DNA of 64,000 nt. Source: Acidimicrobiales bacterium (lineage in GTDB: Bacteria; Actinomycetota; Acidimicrobiia; Acidimicrobiales; SKKL01). The position numbers and the translations under genes were made by a program. Shown here piece after piece: positions 25,104 to 33,105 of the stretch (position 1 is the first letter of the stretch; every line of letters starts with the position of its first letter). The stretch covers positions 62,001 through 126,000 of the forward strand of contig JAXHLR010000005.1 of assembly GCA_034521975.1 (NCBI GenBank). Reading direction: 5' to 3'. A model generated the notes under the pieces. The model ran no database searches and was not told the origin of the DNA. It saw only the letters and a program-made list of their open reading frames with translations.

Positions 25104-25601
25104 TCAGTGGCGCTTGACGCCGCCGTACTTCATGCGGGTGTCGGACATCGCCGCGGCGCGGGTCTCCTCGTCGTTGACTGCGGCGTCGACCACCTCGCCG
25201 ATGAACAGCGTGTGGGTGCCCAGGTCGAGGTGCTGACGGACCTCACAATCCATCCAGGCGATCGCCTCGTCGAAGACCGGTGCGCCAGTGGTGGCCTCCT
25301 TGACGGCGCGGCCGTTGAGGGCGCCGTCCTCGAAGGTTGCCGGCTTGGAGAACTTCACGAACACCTTGGTGTCGTCGGCATCCCACAGGTTGACGGTGAA
25401 GCCGCCGCCGTCGGTGATGAGTCGGTGGGTGACGGCATCGTTGTCGACCCCGATGCCGATCAGCACCGGTTCCATCGACAGCTGGGTGATCCAGCTGGTG
25501 GTCATGGCGTTGCGTTCGTCACCTGCTCGTGAGCCCACCAACGCCAGGGCGTTGGGGATCTTCCACGTGACCTTGTTGATCAGTTCCTCGTCGATGGCCA
25601 T
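25104..25601 (-). CDS. flavin reductase family protein
   Basis: A 165-residue FMN-binding split-barrel protein of the flavin reductase-like type: GSRAGDERNAMTTSWITQLS forms the FMN-binding loop and EPVLIGIGVDNDAVTHRLI the next strands; GEVVDAAV closes the domain. It would supply reduced flavin or act as a small FMN oxidoreductase. It converges with the zinc-ribbon gene (12 bp) and lies downstream of a LuxR gene in the same direction, with a palindromic hairpin between them. Confidence 0.88.
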   Translation of the reverse strand: MAIDEELINKVTWKIPNALALVGSRAGDERNAMTTSWITQLSMEPVLIGIGVDNDAVTHRLITDGGGFTVNLWDADDTKVFVKFSKPATFEDGALNGRAVKEATTGAPVFDEAIAWMDCEVRQHLDLGTHTLFIGEVVDAAVNDEETRAAAMSDTRMKYGGVKRH

Positions 25602-25618
25602 GACCTCAGGCTAGGCAC

Positions 25619-25633
25619 GCACCGGCCCGGTGC
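25619..25633 (-). promoter_or_regulatory. palindromic hairpin GCACCGG-C-CCGGTGC
   Basis: A perfect 7-bp-arm palindrome 18 bases upstream of the flavin reductase start and downstream of the LuxR stop. It could be an operator or a weak terminator; there is no T-tract. Confidence 0.35.
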
Positions 25634-25735
25634 TACCCGGCGGCGGACAGGTGCATCGGTGAGTCGGCGAGGTGGCCGATGGTGGCTGCGTCGACCGCCG
25701 ACCCGGGAACAGGCTCAAGACGTGCTCCTGAGGTG

Positions 25736-26809
25736 TCAGGGGACGTGGGAGACCGAGGTGTGGAACTGATCGAGCACGTGTTCGGAGAACAGCCGGGCCA
25801 GCAGCTCACCCCGGCCGGTCACCTGTGACTTCTCGTAGACCGACTTGATGTGGTCGCGCACCGTGTGACTGGAGATCAGCAGCTCCTCGGCGATCTCCTT
25901 GGTGGACAGACCGCGGGCCATGTACAGCACCACGTCGGTCTCGCGACCGGTGAGGCCGTAGGACTCCAGCATGATCGGCACCAGATCGCCGGGGCGTGCC
26001 TGTTCGATGGTGACCGCAACCGATCCTTCTCCGTCGTCCATGGGGGTGACGTGGATGCGCAGCCACTCGCCGTCGCGGCCCTGGACCCTGGTGGCGAGGC
26101 TGGAGGTGTTGCGGCTCCACCGCGCCCGAGTGGCGGCGACCCGCACGATGCTCGGCAGCCCGGTCTCCTCGGCGCCCTGGGTGCGCAGGTCGTCGAGCAG
26201 ACGCTGGCCGCCAGCGCTGACCGAACGGACCGCTCCTGCCGCGTCGAGGATGAGCACCACCGGCGGTTGGGCACTGGTGGCGTGGTCGACGCGGCCCAAT
26301 GCCCGCCGGAGGACCATGGTGGCGGCGGGGATGAGCTCGCGCACGTCCGCCATCTCCTCGGGGGTGAACGGGCCGTCGCCGGCAGCGCGCGCGAAGACCC
26401 CGACCGCCAGGCAGGTGGTACCGGCGACGAAGGCCACTCGCAGCTCGTCGTCGATGCTCCTGCCATAGACCTTGGTGAACCGCGGGCTGCGGTCGAGGTC
26501 GCCGTCGATCGTCTCGGCCAAGGTGGCCATGGGGGGTGAGACCCGCGCCAGCTGGTTGAACTTGTTGAAGTCGGGATCGAGCAGTTCATTGTCCCAGAAC
26601 GGCTCGCACAGCACGGGGTCGAACCCCTTCACGACGCCGCACACGGGCAAGCTGGTGTCGGGGTCGGTGATCATCACCGCCGCACCGTCGAACCGGGCGA
26701 CCTGTTCGAAGGCCAGGACTACCTCGTCGTTGACCTCCCTGAGCGGCCGCTCGGCCTCGTCGGCGGCGCGGAGTCGGTCACGGGCACGGGTGAAGGCGAC
26801 GATCCCCAT
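25736..26809 (-). CDS. LuxR-family regulator with N-terminal GAF/PAS-like region
   Basis: A 357-residue regulator. The last about 80 residues are a LuxR/GerE HTH (YGLTGRETDVVLYMARGLST, then KEIAEELLISSHTVRDHIKS). The N-terminal part (DEVVLAFEQVARFDGAAVMI ... TTCLAVGVFARAAGDGPFTP) has GAF-like character and a second sensor-like fold (PPVVLILDAAGAVRSVSAGG) resembles PAS. It probably senses a small molecule and regulates the adjacent flavin reductase or the divergent crcB pair. Start at ATG 26809; no autoinducer synthase is nearby. Confidence 0.85.
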   Translation of the reverse strand: MGIVAFTRARDRLRAADEAERPLREVNDEVVLAFEQVARFDGAAVMITDPDTSLPVCGVVKGFDPVLCEPFWDNELLDPDFNKFNQLARVSPPMATLAETIDGDLDRSPRFTKVYGRSIDDELRVAFVAGTTCLAVGVFARAAGDGPFTPEEMADVRELIPAATMVLRRALGRVDHATSAQPPVVLILDAAGAVRSVSAGGQRLLDDLRTQGAEETGLPSIVRVAATRARWSRNTSSLATRVQGRDGEWLRIHVTPMDDGEGSVAVTIEQARPGDLVPIMLESYGLTGRETDVVLYMARGLSTKEIAEELLISSHTVRDHIKSVYEKSQVTGRGELLARLFSEHVLDQFHTSVSHVP

Positions 26810-26930
26810 GGGCGGAGCCTAAGCAGGGTGGACCTGGTGCTCAATCCCCTAGTTGGGGGGTCTCGGCTCGATGATCGTGGAATGATGAGGCCCCACTCGA
26901 TCGAGGCCACGCGCTCTGGAGGAGGATCCG

Positions 26931-27380
26931 ATCGACACCAGCTCGCCCGCGCACGCCGACCCGCTGCGGTCTGCGGCCGCACCCGACATTCTGGTGGTCG
27001 TCGCCCTGGGCGGGATGGCCGGGGCGGCGTGTCGCTACGGTCTCGGGACCCTGATCTCCGCCACGCCTGGTGAGGTGCCCTGGGACACCTTCGTCGAGAA
27101 CGTGGCCGGCGCCTTCCTCCTCGGTGTCGTGCTGAGCGCGCTGGTCAGGCGGTTTCCCGGCTCGCGGTATCTGCGTCCGTTCCTCGCCGTCGGCTTCCTC
27201 GGTTCGTTCACCACCTTCTCTGCGCTGGCGGTGGAGGCTGACCAACTGATCCGCGACGGCCAGGCCGTGCTGGCGGCCGGTTACTGGGTGCTCAGCCTGG
27301 TTGCCGGCCTCAGCGCCGCGTGGGTGGGCATCGTCCTCGCTCGCTCGGTGCTGACCGCGGCAGGGGAGCACGACCGTTGA
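26931..27380 (+). CDS. crcB: CrcB/Fluc fluoride channel subunit 1
   Basis: Four hydrophobic segments and the Fluc signature: GGMAGAACRYGLG, WDTFVENVAGAFLLGV (the usual polar N and GAF/L) and GFLGSFTTFSALAVE with the phenylalanine-box region. Fluc channels export fluoride as antiparallel dimers. The start is unclear. A strong GGAGGAGG at 26918-26925 is followed in frame only by ATC at 26931 (reading I-D-T-S-S-P-A...), whereas the first standard start is GTG 26994, which has no ribosome-binding site. I use 26931 with reserve. The partner gene overlaps its stop. Confidence 0.85.
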   Translation: MDTSSPAHADPLRSAAAPDILVVVALGGMAGAACRYGLGTLISATPGEVPWDTFVENVAGAFLLGVVLSALVRRFPGSRYLRPFLAVGFLGSFTTFSALAVEADQLIRDGQAVLAAGYWVLSLVAGLSAAWVGIVLARSVLTAAGEHDR

Positions 27381-27754
27381 GTGTGTGGACCTGGTGCGGG
27401 TTCCTTGCCGCCGCTGCCCTGGGGGCCTGTTGCCGCTACCTGGCGAGCCTCTGGATCCAACGACGCGTCGGCGGTCACCACCCTTGGGGCACCTTCGCGG
27501 TGAACGTGGGTGGGTGTCTCGTCGCAGGGCTGATGGCTGGCGTTGCCCTGCACCAGGGCCTCTCCGCCGACTCGGTCACCGTGGTCGTCGTGGGGGGCAT
27601 CGGTTCGTTCACCACCTTCTCGACCCTCGCCTTCGAATCGGTGCGCCTCCTGGAGGAGGGCGAGACGCTGGTCGGCCTGGTGAACGTCGTCGGTTCAGTG
27701 GTGATCGGTGCGCTCGCCGCGACGGCGGGGGTGGGGGTGACCACCCTGTGGTGA
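27377..27754 (+). CDS. crcB: CrcB/Fluc fluoride channel subunit 2
   Basis: A 125-residue, four-helix partner: AAALGACCRYLASLW, WGTFAVNVGGCLVAGL and GGIGSFTTFSTLAFESVRLL show the Fluc signature. Tandem crcB pairs in Gram-positives form heteromeric antiparallel channels, so both subunits are probably needed. TTG 27377 overlaps the upstream stop (TTGA) and has GGGGAG eight bases before it; GTG 27383 is an alternative. It converges with the carotenoid oxygenase gene. Confidence 0.88.
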   Translation: MSVWTWCGFLAAAALGACCRYLASLWIQRRVGGHHPWGTFAVNVGGCLVAGLMAGVALHQGLSADSVTVVVVGGIGSFTTFSTLAFESVRLLEEGETLVGLVNVVGSVVIGALAATAGVGVTTLW

Positions 27755-27787
27755 TTCAGGCCAGAACCTGACCGCTGATCCGCCAGC

Positions 27788-29152
27788 TCAGGTGGCGGGG
27801 AGCCAGCTGCCGTGGAACCCGAAGGGCACCCGGACCGGCAGGTGCACGGTGGCCACCGGTGAGCCGTCGAAGTCGCGAGCGTCGACGACGATGACGTCGC
27901 TTCGGTCGGTCGCGGCGTCATAGACCACCGACAGGACCCAACCGTCGTCCTCGGCGGTGCCGTCGGGGTCGGCGACGAACACTCCTTCGCTGGGAAACCG
28001 GCCGTCGCCGGCAGGGTGCAGCGTGGCGTCACCCTTGTCGAGGTCCCACTTGATCAGGCCCTCGGAGTCGAAGGCCTCGTCGAGCGCCGAGGCGTCCATG
28101 GCGACCCCGTAGCCGAACCGGTGGCGCCGACCCACGAGGGCATCGGGCACCCGCGGGAACTCGGCCGGCCGGTCGTCGAGCCGGGTCTGGGAGACGGCAC
28201 CGCTCGTGGGATCGATCACCCAGCGCCACAGCTGGGACGACTCGCCCTCGGGACCGATCGTCGATGCGGCGAACATGGTGTCGTAGCGGACGACGTCGAG
28301 GACGATCCGGTCGCCGTCGTCGAAGGCGTTGAGCGGGTGGAACACATAGCAGGGGTCGATGTCGAACCATCGCACGTCGTCGCCCGAGCCGCCGAGGGGC
28401 ATGACCCCCAGGCGCGCGCCGGCGTCGGGCTGCCAGGCGAAGGGCATCGTCTGTCGGGCGAGGAGCTCGGTCGAGAACACCACCGGCAGGTCCATGAACA
28501 CCACACGGCTGGCGGTGATGTTGAAGTCGTGCATCATCGTGGTGCGGGGGAGGTCGATCACCTCGGTCTGGACCAGCTCGCCTGCCGCGTCGGCCCGGTG
28601 ATAGCGAAGGTGGACCGGCCCGAAGTCGTAGCCGAAGAAGTGCAGGTCGCCGGTGTCGGGGTCGCGCTTGGGGTGGGCGGTCATCGAGGTCAACAGCGCT
28701 CCGCCGAAGGTGTGGGGCCCGACCGTGTCCAGCTCGGGCGTGAGCTCGTACGGGAGCCCGACCTCGCCCAGGGCAAGGACGTGCCCGCCGTGTTCGATGA
28801 CGTGCACCGCACCGCTGCTGGGGTTGACCGCGCCGCTCGGCACCGTTCCCGCTGCCGGAAGCTCGGGACGGGCCTCTTCGACCGACGGCGTTCGCACCCA
28901 TCGGTTCCGGTACGTGCGGGCCCGGCCCTCGGAGATCTCGATGCCGTGGATCATGCCGTCGCCGAGGAACCAGTGGTGGTCCGGGCCGACCGGTCCGGCG
29001 GGGTTGGGTCCGGCCCGCAGGAGCCGACCGTTCAGCGCCGCCGGCAGCCGGCCGGTGATCTCGAGGTCGTGGTCGGTGCGCTCGATCTGCACCGGGGCGT
29101 AGTTGCCTCGCAGGTAAGGATTGGCGGTGCCGGTCTCGGCGTCGGTGCTCAT
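27788..29152 (-). CDS. carotenoid oxygenase (RPE65/CCD family)
   Basis: A 454-residue seven-bladed propeller iron dioxygenase. All four iron-binding histidines are visible: H160 (TAHPK), H208 (MMHDFN), H272 (YVFHPLNAF) and H447 (GFHGSW). Family members cleave carotenoids or apocarotenoids, some giving retinal; others cleave stilbenes. Substrate is not deducible. It is 3 kb from heliorhodopsin and divergent from a TetR gene. Start at ATG 29152 with GAGGGGA upstream. A minus-strand promoter (TTGACA 29211-29216, 18-bp spacer, TAGGTT 29187-29192) overlaps two TetR-type operators. Confidence 0.92.
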   Translation of the reverse strand: MSTDAETGTANPYLRGNYAPVQIERTDHDLEITGRLPAALNGRLLRAGPNPAGPVGPDHHWFLGDGMIHGIEISEGRARTYRNRWVRTPSVEEARPELPAAGTVPSGAVNPSSGAVHVIEHGGHVLALGEVGLPYELTPELDTVGPHTFGGALLTSMTAHPKRDPDTGDLHFFGYDFGPVHLRYHRADAAGELVQTEVIDLPRTTMMHDFNITASRVVFMDLPVVFSTELLARQTMPFAWQPDAGARLGVMPLGGSGDDVRWFDIDPCYVFHPLNAFDDGDRIVLDVVRYDTMFAASTIGPEGESSQLWRWVIDPTSGAVSQTRLDDRPAEFPRVPDALVGRRHRFGYGVAMDASALDEAFDSEGLIKWDLDKGDATLHPAGDGRFPSEGVFVADPDGTAEDDGWVLSVVYDAATDRSDVIVVDARDFDGSPVATVHLPVRVPFGFHGSWLPAT

Positions 29153-29175
29153 CGGGGTCCCCTCGTCGCTGAATC

Positions 29176-29216
29176 TTGACAGTGGCAACCTAGGCGAAGT
29201 GCCGTGACAGTGTCAA
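29176..29216. promoter_or_regulatory. twin TetR-type operators over the carotenoid-oxygenase promoter
   Basis: Two similar 13-bp imperfect palindromes, TTGACAGTGGCAA (29176-29188) and GTGACAGTGTCAA (29204-29216), are 28 bp apart. They bracket and overlap the -10 (TAGGTT, minus strand) and -35 (TTGACA, minus strand) of the carotenoid oxygenase. The second also overlaps the start region of tetR. Confidence 0.7.
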
Positions 29217-29219
29217 GAT

Positions 29220-29771
29220 ATGGGCATGGCCGGCTACCACCACGGCGACCTGCGGCGGGCGCTGCTCGATGCCGCCGCCGCCGAGATCGCCGAACACGGT
29301 CCCAGTGCCATCAGCCTGCGGGCCATCGCCCGGCGGGCGGGTGTCAGCCACGCCGCACCGGCGCACCACTTCGGTGACCGGGCCGGCCTGCTCACCGCGG
29401 TGGCCGCCGAGGGGTTCCGCCGCATGAACGAGACGATGGTGGCCGCGGCCGGGTCGTCGACGGAGCCACTGCTGGCGCTCGGGTGGGCCTATGTCGCCTT
29501 CGCTCGGGACAATCCCGGCGAGTTCGCGGTGATGTTCCGTCCCGAACTGCTCGATGGGTCCGATCCCGACCTCGTGACCACCTCGGCCTCGGCGTACCAG
29601 CGACTGAGCGACGCCATCGCAACCACACCCGATGCGGCATGTGAGGGAGAGGAGCCGGGGGTCACCGCGGCGCGCCACTGGGCGCTGGTGCACGGGCTCG
29701 CCACCCTCATCATCACCGGCTCGCTCCCCACCGACGACGACTTCATCTACTCGGTGCTCGCCGGCGGGTGA
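29220..29771 (+). CDS. TetR-family regulator of the carotenoid oxygenase
   Basis: A 183-residue TetR protein. The HTH is LLDAAAAEIAEHGPSAISLR followed by AIARRAGVSHAAPAHHFGDR, with HHFGDRAGLLTA in place of the usual YYHF/YWHF motif; the C-terminal ligand domain is TetR_C_33-like. The ATG lies just after the second operator half with no ribosome-binding site, so the transcript may be leaderless. It is divergent from the carotenoid oxygenase and is the natural candidate repressor of that gene and itself. Confidence 0.9.
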   Translation: MGMAGYHHGDLRRALLDAAAAEIAEHGPSAISLRAIARRAGVSHAAPAHHFGDRAGLLTAVAAEGFRRMNETMVAAAGSSTEPLLALGWAYVAFARDNPGEFAVMFRPELLDGSDPDLVTTSASAYQRLSDAIATTPDAACEGEEPGVTAARHWALVHGLATLIITGSLPTDDDFIYSVLAGG

Positions 29772-29843
29772 GCCCGCTGGTCGGCGGTGCGGACGTCTCC
29801 CTCGGCCTCGAGCAGCACACCAACGATCGCCCCCGAGGTGGTG

Positions 29844-29904
29844 CCCCTCATTCGAGGGGGTCTGGCTCCCCGTGGCGGGGGGAAGGATTCCCCGGAACCG
29901 GGGA
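29844..29904 (+). promoter_or_regulatory. three GC-rich hairpins before the ODP-type MBL gene
   Basis: Successive stems: CCCCTC-ATTC-GAGGGG (29844-29859), CCCC-GTGGC-GGGG (29868-29880) and TCCCCGG-AA-CCGGGGA (29889-29904). They lie between tetR and the MBL gene and may terminate the tetR transcript or form a structured leader. There is no T-run after the last. Confidence 0.4.
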
Positions 29905-29971
29905 TGTTGGTCAGCCACCGGATCGTCGTAGGTTCCTCCGGTCCGCCCGCACCGACCGGAGGTCCGACGCC

Positions 29972-30802
29972 GTGAGCCTCGACCCGCACCCCCCGATCCG
30001 GATGGCGCCCGTCCAGGTCGCCCCCGACACATTCCTGATCCGCTCGGCCCAGCCCGCCTTCGGGGCACCCCTCGCGGTCAACCTGAACTCGCTGTTGATC
30101 CGGGCCGAGGAGCCGGTGATCGTCGACACCGGCACCATCGCCAACCGAAGGCAGTGGCTGGACGATGTCTTCTCCCTCGTCGAGCCCACCGATGTGCGCT
30201 GGATCTACATCTCCCACGACGACGACGATCACGTGGGCAACCTCGCCGAGACGATGGAGCGCTGCCCCAACGCGATCCTCGTGGTCAGCTGGGCGGCCAC
30301 CGAACGGATGGGGGCGTCCTTCCGCCTGCCACCCGAGCGGATGCGCTGGGTCGACGACGGCGGCACCCTCGAGGTCGGTGACCGGACCCTGCGGGCCATT
30401 CGTCCGCCGGTGTACGACAGCCCGACGACTCGTGGCCTGTTCGACCCCGCCACCCGCGTCTACTGGGCGTCGGATGCCTTCGCCACGCCGATGCCGGGCG
30501 ACACGGTCGACGACGTCGAGGAGCTGTCACCCACGATGTGGGCCGAGGGCATGGCCATGTTCCACCACCATGCGCTGTGCCCGTGGCTCTCGATCGTCGA
30601 CGAGTCGAAGTACCAGGCCGAGGTGGGCGCGCTCCGTTCCCTCTCACCCGAGGTGGTCGTGTCGGCGCACAGCCCGATCATCGGGGGCGAGGCGGTGGAG
30701 CGGGCGTTCGACCTGCTCGCGGCGCTGCCCTCCACGGTGCCCCCGCCCCACCCCGACCAGCAGGCCCTCGCCGCCATCGTCAGCGGTTCGGTGCCGGCCT
30801 GA
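29972..30802 (+). CDS. ODP/flavodiiron-type MBL-fold protein
   Basis: A 276-residue metallo-beta-lactamase-fold protein with the diiron-type motif SHDDDDHVGN (H-x-D-D-D-H), close to the oxygen-binding ODP and flavodiiron protein MBL cores. Later ligands are probably WASDAFA (D), and H in MFHHHALCP or SAHSPIIGG. There is no flavodoxin domain. It may bind O2 or NO or sense redox state. GTG 29972 is chosen for its GGAGGT site; ATG 30002 is downstream. A lipoprotein gene follows after three 16-bp repeats. Confidence 0.82.
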   Translation: MSLDPHPPIRMAPVQVAPDTFLIRSAQPAFGAPLAVNLNSLLIRAEEPVIVDTGTIANRRQWLDDVFSLVEPTDVRWIYISHDDDDHVGNLAETMERCPNAILVVSWAATERMGASFRLPPERMRWVDDGGTLEVGDRTLRAIRPPVYDSPTTRGLFDPATRVYWASDAFATPMPGDTVDDVEELSPTMWAEGMAMFHHHALCPWLSIVDESKYQAEVGALRSLSPEVVVSAHSPIIGGEAVERAFDLLAALPSTVPPPHPDQQALAAIVSGSVPA

Positions 30803-30808
30803 TCCGAT

Positions 30809-30856
30809 CTCGATCCCCAACCGACTCGATCCCCAACCGACTCGATCCCCAACCGA
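30809..30856. repeat. three perfect 16-bp tandem repeats upstream of the lipoprotein gene
   Basis: CTCGATCCCCAACCGA is present three times without a mismatch, ending 9 bases before ATG 30866; the AAAGGA ribosome-binding site follows directly. It fills most of the gap between the MBL gene stop and the lipoprotein start. Confidence 0.95.
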
Positions 30857-30865
30857 AAGGACATC

Positions 30866-31456
30866 ATGTCTGTCGAGACCCGAGCTCCGTCCCGTCTGAT
30901 CCGTGCTGCGGCACTCACGGGTGCGTTGACGCTGTTGCTCGCCGCCTGCGGTGACGAGGACGACGGGGCCTCTGCCGCCCCGCCCGACACCACCGCGCCC
31001 GACACCGCCGCCGCGCCCGACACGCTCGAGGTCGTCGCGGTCGACTTCGAGTTCGAGAACCTGCCCGAGCGTGTCCCGGCCGGCACCCAGCTGACCTTCG
31101 TCAACAACGCACCCACCGAGCTGCACGAGCTGGTGGCGGTGCTCCTGCCCGAAGACGAGGATCGATCCGTCGACGAACTGGTCGGCCTTCCTCCCGAGGA
31201 GATGGGTCGATCGCTCTTCGCCGTCGAGCCGGTCACCGTGCTCATGGCTGCGCCGGGTGGCGAGCAGATCGCCGCGGTGGGTGACGGCACACTGAGCGAA
31301 CCCGGCCGTTACGCCATCTTGTGCGTGATCCCCACCGGCGTCGAGCCCGAGGTGTACTTCGCCGCCGCGGCCGAGACCGAGGAAGGGCCGCCACAGGTCG
31401 AGGGTGGGCCGCCCCACATCGCTCACGGCATGTACGCCGAGCTGATCGTGGAGTGA
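30866..31456 (+). CDS. secreted lipoprotein with cupredoxin-like domain
   Basis: A 196-residue precursor with a lipobox signal peptide (ALTGALTLLLAACGDE; lipidated Cys in AAC), an acidic Pro/Thr linker, then a cupredoxin-like domain (VVAVDFEFENLPERVPAGTQ, LTFVNNAPTELHELVAVLLP, PGRYAILCVIPTGV). The H, C and H of LHEL, LCVIP and PPHIAHGM could bind copper, as in blue-copper folds, but the loop differs from plastocyanin. It is anchored outside the membrane. Function unknown; three tandem repeats precede the start. Confidence 0.85.
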   Translation: MSVETRAPSRLIRAAALTGALTLLLAACGDEDDGASAAPPDTTAPDTAAAPDTLEVVAVDFEFENLPERVPAGTQLTFVNNAPTELHELVAVLLPEDEDRSVDELVGLPPEEMGRSLFAVEPVTVLMAAPGGEQIAAVGDGTLSEPGRYAILCVIPTGVEPEVYFAAAAETEEGPPQVEGGPPHIAHGMYAELIVE

Positions 31457-31564
31457 CTCAGAACTCCACTGCTGCCGCACGGTCGATGAGATGGGCGGCG
31501 TCGACCGCGACGATCCGTTCGAGCCCGGCGGCGCCCCTCGCCTGAGGAGGCGCTGGTGATGCGG

Positions 31565-31586
31565 TCCGAGGCGATGCAGCCTCGGA
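31565..31586. other. isolated 22-bp inverted repeat in a 260-bp gap
   Basis: TCCGAGGC-GATGCA-GCCTCGGA, with 8-bp arms, lies in the otherwise featureless stretch 31457-31716 between the lipoprotein and DUF3754 genes. Nothing else there was recognised on either strand. It may terminate the upstream transcript. Confidence 0.45.
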
Positions 31587-31716
31587 GGTGGTTGCGGCCG
31601 CGGTGCACCACGACACGGTGGCCGAATCCTGCTGAGACGGCGGATCGGTCCAAGGCGTCTCCCTCGCGACGTGCCACTGGGGCGCATGAGCTACCGGGGC
31701 GTCCTACCCTGACCTC

Positions 31717-32970
31717 ATGGAGGAACGCGAGCGATTCGTGCCCCGCCGGGTCGGCCAGCTGATGCGCGACCTGGCCGAGATGCCATGGGACGACCAGGGC
31801 GGCACCGACGACGCCGAGGCCTTCCGGGCCTTCGCTCGCCTGGCCGCGGCGCTGTACCACTTCGAGTTCCACGAACGTGAGCAGTCCCTCGTCGAGGCCT
31901 GGGACCTCATGGCGCGCGACCCGGGCGCGGCGACCGAGCTGCGCTCCGCCCTCGACGAGCTGCTCGACGATGCCAACTACATCACCGTCAGCGCTGACGA
32001 GCTCGATGACGCCCTCCATCGCGAGTCGATGATCCCCTTGCGGCTCGAGGTCGACCTCGACGACTACGAGGAGCTGCTGATCTGCCGGCGCGACACCAGC
32101 CAGGAGACCATCGAGATACCGAGGTGGAAGGGCCTGCGCACCGAGGAGCGCACGGTCACCATCGAGGGCCGGGTCGTGGTGTTCGCCAAGGTGCGGCCCG
32201 CCGAGTGGTTCGAGGAGCGGGGGATCGACCCCGCCAAGCGCAACCTGGTCCCCGGGCACGTCTCGCTCAAGCAGTTCCAGCGGGTCCCGCGGGCCGACAT
32301 CGAGATGCTGCTGCCCTCGACCCAGGTCCGCTACCGGCCGATCGACACGCTCATGGTCGGTGTCCCGGCGGTGGCCTCGGGCATCGTGGTGCTGGCCACC
32401 AAGCTGTTGCCGACGATCGGGCTCATGTTGGTGCTGGCCGGCGCCTGGATCGGTGTGCGCGACGAGCAGCCCGAGCTCGACCAGGCAGCGCTGGTGGTGC
32501 TCTTCGGTGGGCTCATGACCGTCGGCGGGTTCATGGTCCGGCAGTGGTCGAAGCTGAAGAACCGCCGGGTCAACTACCTCAAGACCCTCTCCGAGGCGCT
32601 GTACTTCCGCACCCTGGCCGACGGGCCCGGCGTGTTGCACATCCTGTTGTCGTCGGCCGAGCAGCAGGAGGTCGTCGAGGTGTTGCTCGCGTATCGCTTC
32701 CTGCTCGCCGAGCCCGAGGGCATGACCGAGGACGAGCTCGACGCCCGCGTCGAGCAGTGGCTGTCGGATCGCTACGACGCCGACATCGACTTCGAGGTGG
32801 ACGACGCGCTCGACAAGCTGAGAGATCTCGATCTGGTCGAGGGCGACGACCGGCTCCGGTGCCGGCCTCTGCGCGACGCACTCGCCCATCTCGACCGCCG
32901 GTGGGACGACCTCTTCCAGTTGCAGCCCGAGGATCGATTCGTGGCGACCAGGGCAAGCGGCTCGGACTGA
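31717..32970 (+). CDS. DUF3754 membrane protein (TMEM143-like)
   Basis: A 417-residue protein with a long soluble N-terminal half, two central membrane segments (PIDTLMVGVPAVASGIVVLA and QAALVVLFGGLMTVGGFMVR) and a helical C-terminal part. The order and the VRPAEWFEERG ... LKQFQRVPRADIEMLLP region match the DUF3754/TMEM143 family, whose function is unknown. ATG 31717 is used. No operon partner is evident; a racemase gene lies 135 bp downstream. Confidence 0.82.
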   Translation: MEERERFVPRRVGQLMRDLAEMPWDDQGGTDDAEAFRAFARLAAALYHFEFHEREQSLVEAWDLMARDPGAATELRSALDELLDDANYITVSADELDDALHRESMIPLRLEVDLDDYEELLICRRDTSQETIEIPRWKGLRTEERTVTIEGRVVVFAKVRPAEWFEERGIDPAKRNLVPGHVSLKQFQRVPRADIEMLLPSTQVRYRPIDTLMVGVPAVASGIVVLATKLLPTIGLMLVLAGAWIGVRDEQPELDQAALVVLFGGLMTVGGFMVRQWSKLKNRRVNYLKTLSEALYFRTLADGPGVLHILLSSAEQQEVVEVLLAYRFLLAEPEGMTEDELDARVEQWLSDRYDADIDFEVDDALDKLRDLDLVEGDDRLRCRPLRDALAHLDRRWDDLFQLQPEDRFVATRASGSD

Positions 32971-33105
32971 CGCGGCGCGAGTGCGGGAAATCGGGCGCAC
33001 CCGGGGTGGTGGAGCGGGACCGACTCGATGAGCGCGCCGGCTACCACCTCGACGTGCTTCTCCTCTTGTGACCCCGTCTGTCGATGTGTCGGGCAGTATG
33101 GGCCA

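Noticed and set aside
26821-26930. A fluoride (crcB) riboswitch upstream of the first crcB
   Set aside because: A TGATGAGGCC string superficially resembles the motif end, but the required pseudoknot stem and spacing could not be found; the stretch is too short.
31457-31716. A truncated minus-strand gene ending GLERIVAVDAAHLIDRAA
   Set aside because: The sequence has no upstream continuation, start or family match; it is probably a chance open frame.
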